Below, piece after piece: positions 33,185-44,785 of a DNA stretch of 64,000 nt. Source of the stretch: Undaria pinnatifida (Eukaryota > Sar > Phaeophyceae > Laminariales > Alariaceae); the NCBI GenBank assembly GCA_012845835.1, contig JABAKD010000025.1, forward strand, positions 31,998,314 through 32,062,313, in the 5' to 3' direction. Position numbers and translations under genes: made by a program. Below the pieces are notes generated by a model. It searched no databases and was not told the DNA's origin. It was given only the letters and a program-made list of their open reading frames with translations. How positions within the stretch are numbered: the stretch's first letter is position 1; the number at the start of each line of letters is the position of its first letter.

Positions 33185-33371
33185 TGGGGTTAGGGTTGGG
33201 ATTAGGGTTAGGGTTAGGGTTAGGTTTGGGGTTAGGGTTGGGGTTGGGGTTGGGGTTGGGGTTAGGGTTAGGGTTGGGGTTAGGGTTAGGGTTAGAGTTG
33301 GGGTTAGGATTAGGGTTGGGGTTAGAGTTGGGGTTAGGGTTAGGGTTGGGGTTGGGGTTGGGGTTAGGGCC
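33185..33371. repeat. Interstitial telomere-like array TTAGGG/TTGGGG
   Basis: About 31 hexamers mixing TTAGGG and TTGGGG with a few TTAGAG and TTTGGG. It is internal, followed by unique sequence on both sides, so it is not a chromosome end in this window. Asn-Pro and Gly-Leu open frames over it are artefacts. Confidence 0.9.
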
Positions 33372-33425
33372 ATGGGGCCTGAAGTGAGGAAGCTCGGCCA
33401 ATCGTGGTGCTACCCTTATCGTATC

Positions 33426-33525
33426 GTTTTTTACGACCTTCGTATCCTTTCTAACGACCTTCGTCTCCTTTCTGACGACCTTCGTCTCCTTTCTGACGAC
33501 CTTCGTCTCCTTTCTGACGACTTTC
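33426..33525. repeat. 21-mer array, about 4.5 copies
   Basis: The unit is GACGACCTTCGTCTCCTTTCT with small changes in the first copies. On the minus strand it reads KVVRKET repeats. Low complexity. Confidence 0.85.
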
Positions 33526-33597
33526 ATAGCCGTTTAGCCATGTGCCATTAATGGCGAAGTTGGAGGTTGATAGTCACGGGCTGGTAGCGGGTGTTTA

Positions 33598-33786
33598 TCA
33601 TTCTCCGGAGGGGATATATGCGTCGGAAAGGTCTGCTTTCGTTTTTAGTGTTTGAAGCGCGACAACACAAGCAGATCTCACAGCAGTAGCTGGAGACATT
33701 GAGTGCATTTCAAATTCGAGGGATATATCATTACGGTTTTGTCTTAGCCGCCAGCGTTCTGTTACCGCAAACACTGATACGTACAA
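33598..33786 (-). CDS. Possible terminal exon
   Basis: The minus frame reads LEFEMHSMSPATAVRSACVV followed by ALQTLKTKADLSDAYIPSGE and a stop. It has the look of helical protein with no repeat to explain it. A GGTAACAG acceptor-like site lies near 33765. No partner exon or family is recognised. Confidence 0.35.
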   Translation of the reverse strand: MYVSVFAVTERWRLRQNRNDISLEFEMHSMSPATAVRSACVVALQTLKTKADLSDAYIPSGE

Positions 33787-34223
33787 CGCCCCGAAGTCAG
33801 TTCATTCACCCTAACTAACCCCAACCCTAACCCTGAAGACATGAGAAGTACCTTATACATTCTACCTCCGTGGGAGGTGATACCCGGCTTTTTCTCCGGT
33901 CCCCTCGATTCTGTATCAGCGCATTCACACTTTAATACGTCAATACTCGTACATGAATACATGAATACGATGCACGGGCGGTAGGTTCGAGACAAAGACA
34001 CCAGGTTGCTGTAAAATGAGACCCTTCGTGGGTTTCGTGTAGGACCTGATGCACCTCGAACTGTTTGGTTTTCTAGATTGTAGTGGCCGCTTGTAGGGTT
34101 GTAACTATTTGATCGATTTGATCGATTTTCTCGATTCAAGGTACGGTAGAGCTTCAGCAACAAATAAATGCTTACAAGGCTCCTCGCTTGGGTTGGGGAG
34201 CTGTATACCTCACTATACCTCAC

Positions 34224-35334
34224 TATACTTCACCGAACACTTACTCTGAGGCAAAAAAAAGGTGCAAGGTAAAGGTGCAATGTACCAACAGGTGCAATGT
34301 ACCCGCAACTCCGTGGCCTAGGTGTATCAATACATTCATACTAACTACACTACAAGTATACTATTTACAAGTATACTATTACAAGTATACTAACGACAAG
34401 TATACTAACTGCAAATATATTTCGGAGAAAAAAAACTATACCCCAGCGATCATGGGTTCTGTTTGTTCTTTGTTTCCGTAGGGCCGTTCCTAACGAGCAC
34501 CAAAAAAACAGAGAGGAGGTAGGAGTCGTTTAAACAGCGTAGCATACTCGGGCGATGTCATCGTATGTGTCAGGGGTTCGGACATTAAACCGGTTTATAT
34601 TTATTAGTTTCCGAAAAAAATGCCGTCAACATTCCCCCACCCCCGAAACAGAGACATTTTTTGAAAACGAGACATTTCATAGTTTATTTCGAAATATCAG
34701 GAATCGTGACTTGTGTATCAATATTCGTGATTTTTTTGCGTTCGTGAGGAACGACCCGTTGTTCAATATTCATTCCTTATCAATATTAAGTAACCACGAC
34801 CGTCAGAGACTAGTTGGCAAATTTGCTACCCACATCGTAACAAGGGTCATCGGAGGTTTTATTGGCGGTGAGAGCTTGCTGATTGTTCGGAACTCTACGC
34901 GCGACTCCTGAAACGGCACTGACATCCTTGATGAAACCGCGCCCAAAAATGCGTGTGAACGAGGGGAAATGCTCGTTCTAAACAAAATATACCCCTCCTG
35001 CATGGGCACGGCATGGCGCCCGCAGTTAAGACACAGGAAGGCGGCATGCAGCATGTCACGTCACACAGCAAGCAAAACGTGCGGTTAAAAAACGTTGCAG
35101 GTTGTGTTTTTTTATTATTTACGGCTAGCGACGTTGCAGCTGTGGTTGTGTTTGGCGATTTACGGTTGGAAGCGTTGCAGATAGTTGTGGTTGTGTTTGC
35201 GGTTTACTTTTATTTACGGTGCAGATTGTGCTTGTGTGGATTGTTTCTTCCCTGGACCTCGGCGGGAAAACATGCCACCTACCAAGTAATTTGATTAGAG
35301 CACCTACCGCTGTTAACCCTTTTAGGGCCCGAGT
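34224..35334. other. AT-rich region without a supported gene
   Basis: ACAAGTATACTA units repeat at 34.34-34.41 kb. A minus frame at about 34.82-34.98 kb (NEHFPSFTRIFGRGFIKDVS) and a plus frame at 34.56-34.91 kb overlap on opposite strands, and neither can be confirmed. Confidence 0.35.
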
Positions 35335-35752
35335 ATCATATCATAACATATCATAACATACCATATCATATCATATCATATCATATCATATCATATCATA
35401 CCATATCATACCATATCATAGCATATCATAGCATATCGTATCATATCATATCATATCACATCATATCATATCATTTCATATCATATCATATCATATCATA
35501 TCATATCATATCATATCATATCATATCATACCATATGATATCATATCATATCATATCATATCATATCATATCATATCATAAAATATGATATCATATCATA
35601 TGATATGATATCATATCATGTCATATCATATCATATCATACATATCACATCATATCATATCATATCATATCATATCATATCATATCATATCATATCATAT
35701 CATATCATATGATATCATATCATATCATATCATATCATGTCATATCATATCA
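35335..35752. repeat. TCATA pentamer array, about 84 copies
   Basis: (TCATA)n with point variants (ACATA, GCATA, TGATA, TTATA). Because of the ATATGATATCATAT-type strand symmetry it can fold on itself. Confidence 0.9.
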
Positions 35753-36384
35753 TACAGCAACAAGACGAAGTGTAGGCGCGTTCTTGTCATGGTGCGAGCA
35801 TGCAGCCCTCGAGAGTGCAAGGTGCAAGCTATGTGCGTATCTTGCAGGTACTTGCCTTGGAGTTCGACAGTACAATCGCCGTGAGCTAATCTATCTACCT
35901 GCCCGGGTTGCTTCGTGTGAAGGATGATTATGCTGCAATCAATCGTCAGTTCTATTCGTAGCGTTTCACCTCTGACGGTCTAACCCTGGGGTTTGATTAC
36001 AAGTAAGAAGGAAGTCCACACTGCAATGTAACCAGTAAAATGGTGCGACACGCGTGCACTACCTCGTATTTATGCACGCCCCTCCTGTTATTGGGAGTTT
36101 TTTCTTCCTAGTGATGAAAATCGAAAATCGTGGCTGTCTTCTGTTGTTGCTTTGTTGTTGTTAGTGATTTGTTGATGATTTGCTGTTGCAGTACACACTA
36201 CACCCTACGCCCCCCAAAAGGGGGAAGATAACCCTAACCCTTGTTCACCTTGCTTCTCTTACTTCTCGACTAAGCCATGATGCCACCACCACGTGTTCTT
36301 GCTTCTTGCGCGTCCCAGTCGAGGAAGGCGCCACAAGTCCAAGGGCGCGCAGGATGCGACCGGAGCGCGGTAGTGGTATGTAGG

Positions 36385-36600
36385 GAGGAAGCTGCGACCA
36401 AGTGCCGACGCCCGTCAGCTACGGCAGGCCCTCGATGTGCACGGTTACGCGACCAAAAGCTTGGCGACAAAAAGCTTTGCACGGCGAGGCACCTCTGAAA
36501 AGGGCTACGGCTGTTCCGGGCCGTCTTTTGGGGGGCACAAAAATTATCGGGCCGGCTGCGCATGGACTGCCATAGGCATATACTGTCGTTGAAACGCTCG
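36385..36600 (+). CDS. Possible decayed coding fragment
   Basis: A frame without ATG reads LRPSADARQLRQALDVHGYA, TKSLATKSFARRGTSEKGYG and on to a stop at about 36597. All three plus frames and one minus frame are open here, so support is weak. It could be a transposon remnant. Confidence 0.25.
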
Positions 36601-37332
36601 TTCGCTCGGTGGACGAATCCACCTCTGTAATTTAACTAATCTTCTCGTATGAGCTGGATGGTGCCGTTTTTTAACAAGTGCAGTCTATACTGGGTGTCAC
36701 GTACCGTAGATTTTGGGTAAAAAAGGTGATGGAATGATGCTGGTCTCATAACATCTGGTAAAGGTTGGTTTGGCAAGGTAAGCTGGTGTTTCGTTTCCTT
36801 GCGGAGTCCTACGAAAGACATCGCTTCAGGTCTAACCATTGACGATAAGGAAACCCCAGGTTTCGGTGGTCGGTTAGTCGTGGGGTGGGGTGGAGCAATC
36901 GGCTTCCTAAGCGGGCATGCAACTGGACTCTTTTGCTAGGGGCAAGGCAGGCGGGTTCGCACGCTTCGCTGCTTCCTTGGGTATTGCACTGTCTCCGTGA
37001 CAAACGAATAAATACGACTGATGTACAGCCGACCCATCCACCACTCACTGTATATGGCGGCGTCCGCGCAAATCGTCAGGCATGTTGCCAGCAAGCCAAT
37101 TGCGTCGTTACCGTCGATGGGTTCACCCTAGCACTCCGTTTTGCTGACCTTCACTAAAACCTGCACTCCGTTCTCAATGACAGTTAATTAGTTTCCTCTT
37201 GAAGTTGGTCGTAACGCCGTATCCTAATCGTATCCTATTAGACTATATATATACGTATCGTAATCGTATCCTATTAGACTATATAATCGTATCCTAATCG
37301 TATCCTAATTGTATCTATCTCCTATTAATAGT

Positions 37333-37360
37333 CGACCGAACGGTTTCCCTCCGATCAAGG
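37333..37360 (+). CDS. Possible 28-base microexon
   Basis: CCTATTAATAG|TC and GATCAAG|GTGAGA frame DRTVSLRS-type text. It closely parallels the 5577-5607 microexon in size and donor. The partner is unknown, so this is weak. Confidence 0.2.
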
Positions 37361-37536
37361 TGAGATCCATGGACCATGGACAGACCTGGCTGCGAAAACT
37401 AACACCCGCGGTTCCTTCCGCAGATGTAATAACAACCACTGCTGTGCATTCAGATGCCAGCACGACTAGTCTATACCCCTAAGTGCCGAGGCAAAAGCAA
37501 ATCGCAATGGACAAAGGACAAACGCCGCGGCAGGGG

Positions 37537-38655
37537 GGGTGTTATGATGATGTTATGATGATGTTATGATGTTATGATGGTGTTATGATGATGGTATGAT
37601 GACGTTATTATGATGTTGTGATGATGTTATGATGATGTTATGGTGATATTATGGTGATGTTATGATGATCTTATGATGTTATGATGGTGTTATGATGATG
37701 GTATGATGATGTTATGATGATGTTATGGTGATGTTGTGATGATGTTATGATGATGATGTGATGATGTTATGATGATGTTATGATGATGTTATGATGATGT
37801 TATGATGATGTTATGACGATGTTGTGATAATGTTATTGTGATGTTATGATGATGTTATGATGATGTTATGATGATGTTGTGATGGTGTTGTGATGATGTT
37901 GTGATGATGTTATGATGATGTTATGAAGATGGTATGATGATGTTATGGTGATGTTGTTATGATGATGTTATGGTGATGTTATGATGATGTTATGATGGTG
38001 TTATGATGGTGTTATGATGATGGTATGATGATGTTATGATGATGTTATGGTGATGTTGTGATGATGTTATGATGATGATGTGATGATGTTATGATGATGT
38101 TATGATGATGTTATGATGATGTTATGATGATGTTATGACGATGTTGTGATAATATTATTGTGATGTTATGATGATGTTATGATGATGTTATGACGATGTT
38201 GTGATGGTGTTGTGATGATGTTATGATGATGTTATGATGATGTTATGATGATGGTATGATGATGTTATGGTGATGTTGTTATGATGATGTTGTGATGATG
38301 TTATGATGATGTTGTGATGATGTTATGATGATGTTGTGATGATGGTATGATGATGTTATGATGATGCTATGATGATGTTATGATGATGTCGTGATGATGT
38401 TATGATGATGGTATGATGATGTTATGATGATGTTATGATGATGTGATGATGATGTTGTGATGATGTTATTGTGATGTTGTGATGATGTTACGATGATGTT
38501 ATGATGATGGTATATGATGATGTTATGATGATGTTATGAGGATGTTGTGATGTTATGATGATGTAATGATGTCATGATGATGTTATGACGATATTATGAT
38601 GATGTTGTGATGATGTTATGATGATGTTATGATGATGGTACGATGATGTTATTGT
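37537..38655. repeat. ATGATGTT-type minisatellite, about 1.1 kb
   Basis: Interlocked GATGATGTTAT, GATGGTGTTAT and GATGTTGTGAT units. A segment of about 400 bases at 37.68-37.90 recurs at 37.98-38.20 kb, so the array grew partly by segmental duplication. No stop-free protein signal beyond the repeat. Confidence 0.9.
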
Positions 38656-38675
38656 ATACCCCCCTTTTCACTATT

Positions 38676-39014
38676 ATCATATCATAACATATCATATCAT
38701 ATCGTATCATATAATATCCTATATCATCATATCGTATTATATCATATCCTATCATATCATATCCTATCATATCATATCAATATCAATATCATATAATATC
38801 ATATCAATATCAATATCATATCGTATCATAGCATACCATATTCATATCATATCATATCATATCATAAAAAATCATATCATATCATATCATACCGTATCAT
38901 ACCATGCCATATAATATCATACCATATCATATCATACCATATCATATTATATCGTACCATATCACATCGTATCATATCATATGATATCATATTATATCAT
39001 ATAATTAATATCAT
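38676..39014. repeat. Degenerate ATCAT/TCATA array
   Basis: The same pentamer family as at 35.34-35.75 kb but heavily mutated. It is separated from the ATGATGTT array by only about 20 bases. Confidence 0.85.
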
Positions 39015-39319
39015 ACCAAATACATACTACAAGCTTCCCCTTCGGGATGCGGGTAACTAACGTGAAATCCCGGGGGCGTTGCAAGGCGGAAAGGGAGACA
39101 CCGGTAACATACGTAATATGTTACTCGTGACACGAGGAACTAGACGTGTTACATACATATACTGCACACGCAATGGAACGATTGAGTGAGCGAGCAGGTG
39201 GACAATGGACAATCGCACGGCTTGTAAGATGTGTTCACAGTTCCTTTTTGAGCGAAAATATAGGGGATGATTATTGGATATGATTATTTACTGTTCCTTA
39301 TATTCCTGGTCATCACGGC

Positions 39320-39565
39320 ATGCCAAGCGAGATCACAGGGCCCATTTCAGCGCGTGATACACCCCTGCCTGCACCCTCGGCCCTGCTCGCCGCCGAGGGA
39401 GATATGACGCTCGGCAGATGTGTACTGCTGCTGCTGTATGTTGCTCCAGCTGCTGCGGCTGTTGTGCTGCGGTCACTGCTGCGGCTACTGCTGCTTCAAC
39501 TGCTGCAACTGCGAAGAGGTTGTGATAAAATAAGAGCAGCAGGCGATTCGAGACTGGGCAGGTAG
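39320..39565 (+). CDS. Possible 5' exon or short ORF
   Basis: ATG 39320 opens MPSEITGPISARDTPLPAPS, then ALLAAEGDMTLGR. The rest (from about 39.42 kb) is a CTG/GCTGCT-rich run giving Leu/Ala repeats that may be intronic. The opposite strand is also open. Confidence 0.25.
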   Translation: MPSEITGPISARDTPLPAPSALLAAEGDMTLGRCVLLLLYVAPAAAAVVLRSLLRLLLLQLLQLRRGCDKIRAAGDSRLGR

Positions 39566-39651
39566 CAGGTCATTTTTTACAAACAAAAAAAAATATTGAA
39601 AAATGTAAAAGTTGATAAAAACTTGTAAAACTATTTGGGGTGTTCCAAGTG

Positions 39652-39994
39652 ACATGCTCGTCTCAGGGAGGCGGAACGAAATCCCTCGCCAAATAGAGCC
39701 ATCTCAGCGACGTGTAGTACGCCAAGCACCGCCACGGAGCTCGGCCGAGATCCAGACATGCTTCATAATGTACCCATGGCAGTTTTGCTTGCCCCGCAGC
39801 CTAAAGTGGGAGAAGGAACCCTTGGCCGCCGGATAGCAGCGAGCCAAAAAAAAAGCAAGATAATACACTACATATACATATCATACTCGCACAATAGACT
39901 ATACTCTGTACCTCACCCACAGAAGGCCTTTACTATTATATATTGTACCATCGCAGCCTTCACTGTGGTAGCTGCTTTGTTAGGCGCAGCGTAG
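39652..39994 (+). CDS. Unidentified open frame with a C-terminal hydrophobic segment
   Basis: An open frame begins after a stop at about 39650. It reads LREAERNPSPNRAISATCST and continues LGRDPDMLHNVPMAVLLAPQ, PKVGEGTLGRRIAASQKKSK. It ends with KAFTIIYCTIAAFTVVAALL, a likely membrane helix, before the stop. The first ATG is at 39758. No family is recognised. Confidence 0.35.
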
Positions 39995-40111
39995 GTAACT
40001 ATTTCATTTACAGATCCATATCCCATAATTATTGTGCACAGCGAAAGTAACAGGTGGGCCACTCGCGCGAGTGACCCCAAGCCCCTGAAAAAAAAAGAAA
40101 AAAGTGACCCT

Positions 40112-40167
40112 TCTTTATGGTACCGTAGCGTTGGTCAAACTTCTTTATGGTACCGTAGCGTTGGTCA
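40112..40167. repeat. 27-base direct duplication
   Basis: CTTCTTTATGGTACCGTAGC followed by GTTGGTCAA occurs twice in immediate succession. Confidence 0.85.
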
Positions 40168-40420
40168 ATGGTCGTTCATCGGACGATGAGACCTGGTCGT
40201 TATGACATTCGCTGAAATAAATTGCTGTTCTTCTTCGTCTAGCCACACACCCATCTCATTTTCTACTAGTAACAGCATACGTCCCAATCCTACCTACTGT
40301 CAGACTGCACCAACCAACTGACCGCGCAACGTTTCTGATCCTACAGCAAAAATCCGGGACATGAACACAAAAAAAACTTGAGCGAAGAAATAAGCGACTA
40401 AGATGGGGGTTTGTACGATG

Positions 40421-40675
40421 CTACTTGTACGATCGCTCGTCCGAATGACGCCGCTCGTCCGCAGCCTTGCACTCCCCGACCTGTGACACACTATTAATAG
40501 ATGACTTGTCGCGCTCCTTCCCTTCGTCAACTGCGGTCGCTTCACCCCCTGCTGGCTTGATTTCCTGGCCAAGAAGGCGCGTTCTCCTCAGCGACTTCTC
40601 TGCTTCCTTTTTCATGACGTTAAAGAAGCTGTCGTAGTCTGCCGAGGCTAGCAAGCAGTTTATGAAGAGTTTCAC
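40421..40675 (-). CDS. BART gene terminal exon
   Basis: Acceptor ACTACAG|GTG. It encodes VKLFINCLLASADYDSFFNV and MKKEAEKSLRRTRLLGQEIK, then a Glu/Lys/Ser-rich tail to the stop at 40421. A CACAG|GTCGGG site inside the tail could give an earlier end. Confidence 0.75.
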   Translation of the reverse strand: MKLFINCLLASADYDSFFNVMKKEAEKSLRRTRLLGQEIKPAGGEATAVDEGKERDKSSINSVSQVGECKAADERRHSDERSYK

Positions 40676-43675
40676 CTGTAGTAACGTTTTAAGAGAGGGT
40701 GAGATAGGGTCAGATAGACGAAGGCGTGAGGTAGTAGACGAGGATGGGAGGGGTGTGTCATGAAGCTGTCGGACGATCACCACCCGTCGCAAGCAACGTT
40801 ACACCTTTTTCTTAAAGGGTAGACGAATGAAAGCGACGCCGGACGAGGAGGACCACGGACTTGATTCTGCGAGGTAATGTGAGAACAACAACAACAACAA
40901 CAACAACAGCAACAACAACCGTCAAACGCCATCATACAGCATGACGGAGCACGATGGAGCTGGCACAGCAGCGCTGTGGGTGTGGTACGGGCAGCATGCT
41001 CACTTTTGGGTCCGGGTCGGATTGGTGCTCTCTTATAACATTGTAGAACTCCGTGATCGAGCTCCCCTCTCTCTCTGGGTGGCATGAAGTGGGCAAAGGG
41101 CGAAAATGGCCAAGACGGCCAAGGTAAGAAGAAGGAAGGGTGGAGCAAAGCAGCAGACGGGTAAAATTGATTATCAGCCCGACGTAGACATATAAAGGGG
41201 GTTAGACTGCATGCAGGGTTCCATTTGCGGTTCCCTTGGTGTTGTTCCCCATTCTGACCATGTTCACGAGAGATCGACGTCGAAACGCGTTGAAGCCCAT
41301 GCTGCACATTGTCGGATAACAAAAATACCTGGTATGACATACGGTAGTAACATGGGGTAGGCATTGACGGTGGGGCAGCACTTACGAGGCGACGAGAGAG
41401 GTGAGCGAGAAGTGGAGCGACACGCCGCACAGACGGAGGTTGGACGAAACCGATAGCACGTACAGTAATTTTTGTCTCAACACCAATATATGTCCAAGCA
41501 GAACTATCGTTTGCAAGCAGTCACATGTGGTTGTTGATAAAGGTGCGATGATAGGAGACTTGTCACCCCCTACGCTAAATCTAGTATAATTGCGCTAGGA
41601 AAGTCGTTGACGTGCCTGAAAAGACCGGTCTTGAAAATTTGTTGGCGAACGATGCGTTTTGATATTTACTCGCCCGCTGCCTGTATAAAGTCGACTTTTG
41701 TGCATGTTGTTATTCCTGGCATTATCTGTTTCCTTTCGGTGGCCTGAACAACACCACTAGTAATAGCAAACTACTGTCAGCTTAAACCTCGTGGCAACAT
41801 GTGATGTGTTCTCGTACTCGGCGTCCCTCTGCAACATACGATATCTCGAGCAAAATTGTTGCTCTAATATTGTTTGGCGCATGTGCTACTATTAATAGCA
41901 ACTGTTCTGAGGATTATCAGTTTGTCAAGGAGCTCCAAACCCCGCTCAAAACACACGCTGAAAAAACGAAAGAGCACACCCGATGAAAGCCCCCATGAAT
42001 GACCGACCTCGTATGAACGACTAGATACTCGACGAACGATACTGCGCAACAAGAATGGCATCCCGGCGATTGTTTTTATAGGCTAAAGGAGCCACGCCAT
42101 TCAGACCAAAACGTGAAAAAAATGACAACATGTCGTAGCACGCGTCGTTTGTCGTACGTACCGTATCGTGTCTCATGCTATACTCGATATTATATACTAC
42201 AAACTGGTCGCGGCGACTAAAACTTAGACGAGCAGTACGCAAACATCGGCACGAGGTCGTGTCTCATTGTTTCGAATTGAATATAAATAGCTGTTGCTTG
42301 TACGTACAGAGTAAACTCATGGCCATACCTCGTCCGGGCCTATACTAATAGATTATTGTTTGGTCAGACATTTGTGCTGACCTATAAAGTCTTCCAGCTT
42401 CCCCTCGAAAATGAGCAAATACTCGTTGAAAAGCTCCTGGTATTCCAAAGAGTGCTCCTCCGACTTTCCTTCCGCCATGATCTGCGCCAGTGAAGTCAAG
42501 GAGTACACGGGACCATTTTACAGCAGTGGGTTCCAAGTGTAGTTATCGATACAGTCAAATACAGTAGCCAAAAACACTTGTATGAGTACGACGTACCAAT
42601 GTGTCGCAAAAACGCTGTTGCGCCTCATAAACAAAATGAGCGGTACACCAGGTACAGCTGCACGTACGTAAGTTGGGATAAAGCGAGTGATAGAACAGAG
42701 GATGGTGCACCAATCACTGTCGTTTAACGACGACGTTTCAAAACCTGCCCAAGTCTGGCTTAACCAGGGACATTTCTCCGAGAACGTAGTCCATGAGCGT
42801 GTGCTACACCTGTCCCGGGAGACATGGGGCTCGAACTACGACTACTCGTATAGTCTAGAGCTAATATAGCGTACCAGGTACGGTATGTATAGTCTACCAC
42901 AGCAGTGCCTGCTGTTTCCGTCAACGTGCAGCATTCTCTGACTACATCAGTAGTTGTTGTTATTATTATTCATAGTGTACGACATGTGATTCAGCTGATT
43001 TGGTTCAAAACTCACTTGCGTTAACGTACGGCATGTGATTACTGTTGTCTTCAACCCTCGAACATTTTTTCCTACTGTAGCGTAAATGCAAGTTTCAAGT
43101 CCTGCCAGAGTAGTACTGTGCCACAAGAACAACCCTGTCGGCGTGCAGCGTGTGACTAGTGTTGTTCGCAACCGCTATGAGCCTACGGCCTGTACATGCT
43201 GTGTTCAATCTTCAATATGTCATCATGGCGTATGGAATGGGATTGCTGCTTCATGCCATAATAAAAGTTATAAAAGTTCGTCGGCGTACGGCATGTGACT
43301 ACTTTTGTTCCTAACCTCGCGTATGCGCGTGTACGGAATGCATCTGCTGTTTCTAACCCCAAATTTGCACGGTCAGCGTGCTATATGGCATGTGAGTGTA
43401 GTTGGTCCAAGCCTCAAAGTTGTACAACTGAGCACCTGAACCTCTCTCATCTCCCAACACAATACAACGTCTTCTCGCGTGTTCTTTCTACGTCAGCGTG
43501 TGGTGCATTCATGTCATGGACTGTTGGTTCAAACCTCAAATTTGTGAGCGTGCTTGCGGAAATACGCCCGAAACACGTCGAGGAAGCCATCGCCCCAGCA
43601 ATGCTCGATCGCCTTCACGAGCAGGTCACTCTCCCCTCCTTTAGCTTCGTCTCCATCTGCACCTCGTTTGGGCAT
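40421..43675 (-). CDS. ARL2BP/BART-domain protein
   Basis: Four minus-strand exons: 43675-43535 (start ATG), 42481-42382, 40866-40805 (tentative) and 40675-40421 (stop). All phases agree (0, 1, 0). The predicted protein is about 185 residues, a normal BART-protein size. Exon 1 gives LLVKAIEHCWGDGFLDVFRA and YFRKHAHKFE. Exon 2 gives EEHSLEYQELFNEYLLIFEG and KLEDFI. Exon 4 gives VKLFINCLLASADYDSFFNV and MKKEAEK. These match the successive helices of the BART fold (helical start, EExxLExxxLFxEYxxxxExxLExFI, FxxxLLASxDYxxFxxxM). The family binds ARL2/ARL3-type GTPases and acts in cilia, centrosome or mitochondria. The charged C-terminal tail is outside the domain. The 5' end faces a + strand ORF 540 bases away. 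Confidence 0.8.
40805..40866 (-). CDS. BART gene exon 3 (tentative)
   Basis: Acceptor TTACCTCGCAG|AAT, donor AAAAAG|GTGTAA. Its 62 bases convert phase 1 to phase 0 exactly as the neighbours need. The encoded text (SSPWSSSSGVAFIRLPFKKK) is not clearly BART-like, so another exon may be used here. Confidence 0.35.
40877..40921. repeat. (AAC)n microsatellite
   Basis: About 13 AAC triplets with one AGC, in the last BART introns. The poly-Cys minus frame over it is an artefact. Confidence 0.9.
42382..42481 (-). CDS. BART gene exon 2
   Basis: Acceptor CTGGCGCAG|ATC, donor TTTATAG|GTCAGC, 100 bases, phase 0/1. It encodes IMAEGKSEEHSLEYQELFNE followed by YLLIFEGKLEDFI, the most diagnostic BART segment. 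Confidence 0.8.
43535..43675 (-). CDS. BART gene exon 1
   Basis: ATG at 43675, 47 codons, donor TTTGAG|GTTTGA (weak but phase-consistent). It encodes MPKRGADGDEAKGGESDLLV then KAIEHCWGDGFLDVFRAYFR, the first BART helices. Confidence 0.75.
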
Positions 43676-44212
43676 GGCAGAGCAGAGAGAGAGCCTGATT
43701 AAACACCGCTCGGCACACGACACGTGCCCGCCAGCAGGGGTGTTGTACCGCGGCTGCACGATGAACGATGAGCGATAAACGACGTGCCTGGTCGAAATAT
43801 GACGGTTTCATGTAAAAACATGCCTTTAATTTTTGTGGAAAACTCTTGAATGAAGAACGAACGTAGGATGCGTCCGGCAGCTGGAATGGAACGAGGAGAC
43901 GAGAGTCAGACAGGAGCCATGGTGGCCCAGCGTGCACCGCTCAATGATGAAGGACTTCGGGAACCGAGGTGTGTCGTGGGTGTCATGCTGCTGCTCAGTA
44001 GATGTTGGTTGCCTATCAGCGGCGCTGCTGTATCCGACAGCGTTCCGAGCACTACTATCTGTCATCTACTTGCTGTTGAAAGAGGAGGGCACAGCTCATT
44101 CTACCGTGCCCCTCTGTGCGATGACTAGTCCATATGGCCAAGCCTCGTGCCCTCGTATGTATGATACCAATCCTATCTCAGCAGGGCCAAGATTGAAACC
44201 ATTCGACCAAAG

Positions 44213-44476
44213 ATGCCCAGCGGAGCATTCCATACGAGACCCCTGGGGGCTGGCGATCCGGCGCCGGATATGGCAAAGGCCAAGCAGCACCTCCAAGATA
44301 TCGAAGAGGTGAAAAAAAAATGCCTGTACAGCAGTGGTTCGGTAGACGACAGCGGTGCTGACTCCATTCGACCCGTAAAGCCGCTTGAACTCCTAAGAGC
44401 ACTCGTGCATGCTCGTACTGGCATGCATCATATTCATACTAGTACTCGTTCTTGTACTCGTACTGCTGCTGTGTAA
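44213..44476 (+). CDS. Unidentified ORF (87 residues), divergent from the BART gene
   Basis: ATG 44213 opens MPSGAFHTRPLGAGDPAPDM, then AKAKQHLQDIEEVKKKC and DSGADSIRPVKPLELLRALV. The composition is protein-like with a short amphipathic helix. A GAAGAG|GTGAAA site after DIEE could be a donor; the last codons are ACTCGT-repeat derived. The 540 bases between this ATG and the BART ATG could hold a shared promoter. No family is recognised. Confidence 0.4.
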   Translation: MPSGAFHTRPLGAGDPAPDMAKAKQHLQDIEEVKKKCLYSSGSVDDSGADSIRPVKPLELLRALVHARTGMHHIHTSTRSCTRTAAV

Positions 44477-44785
44477 GGTCAAACGGCTGATACTCCGATG
44501 TACTACTGATTTCCTGGCAATGATGTAATGATGCACGTCTTGTGTGCTGGGAGCCGCCGCTATCCATGCCGTCACGTTTGATCCACCTGCATGAACCACG
44601 GCTATCTAGATCATGAGATATACAGTACTGGGCCCTCTATAGTGCCGCTATGTGCCCAGAGCGTTCACCGGCACTATACCGGGCACCGGTACTACTGCGA
44701 ATAGTGCCTCAATAGTGCCGGTTTGGCACTATTGAAGTCTTGAATATTCCTCAACAGTGCCGGACCGGCACTTATAAGGCACTAC

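Noticed and set aside
33185-33371. Chromosome end
   Set aside because: Unique sequence continues on both sides and the hexamers are degenerate.
33132-33527. Asn-Pro and Gly-Leu repeat proteins
   Set aside because: Translations of telomere-like hexamers and the adjoining 21-mer.
42800-42870. Second tRNA/SINE head on the minus strand (GTTCGAGCCCC)
   Set aside because: A single B-box-like motif with no correctly spaced A box, tail or target duplication.
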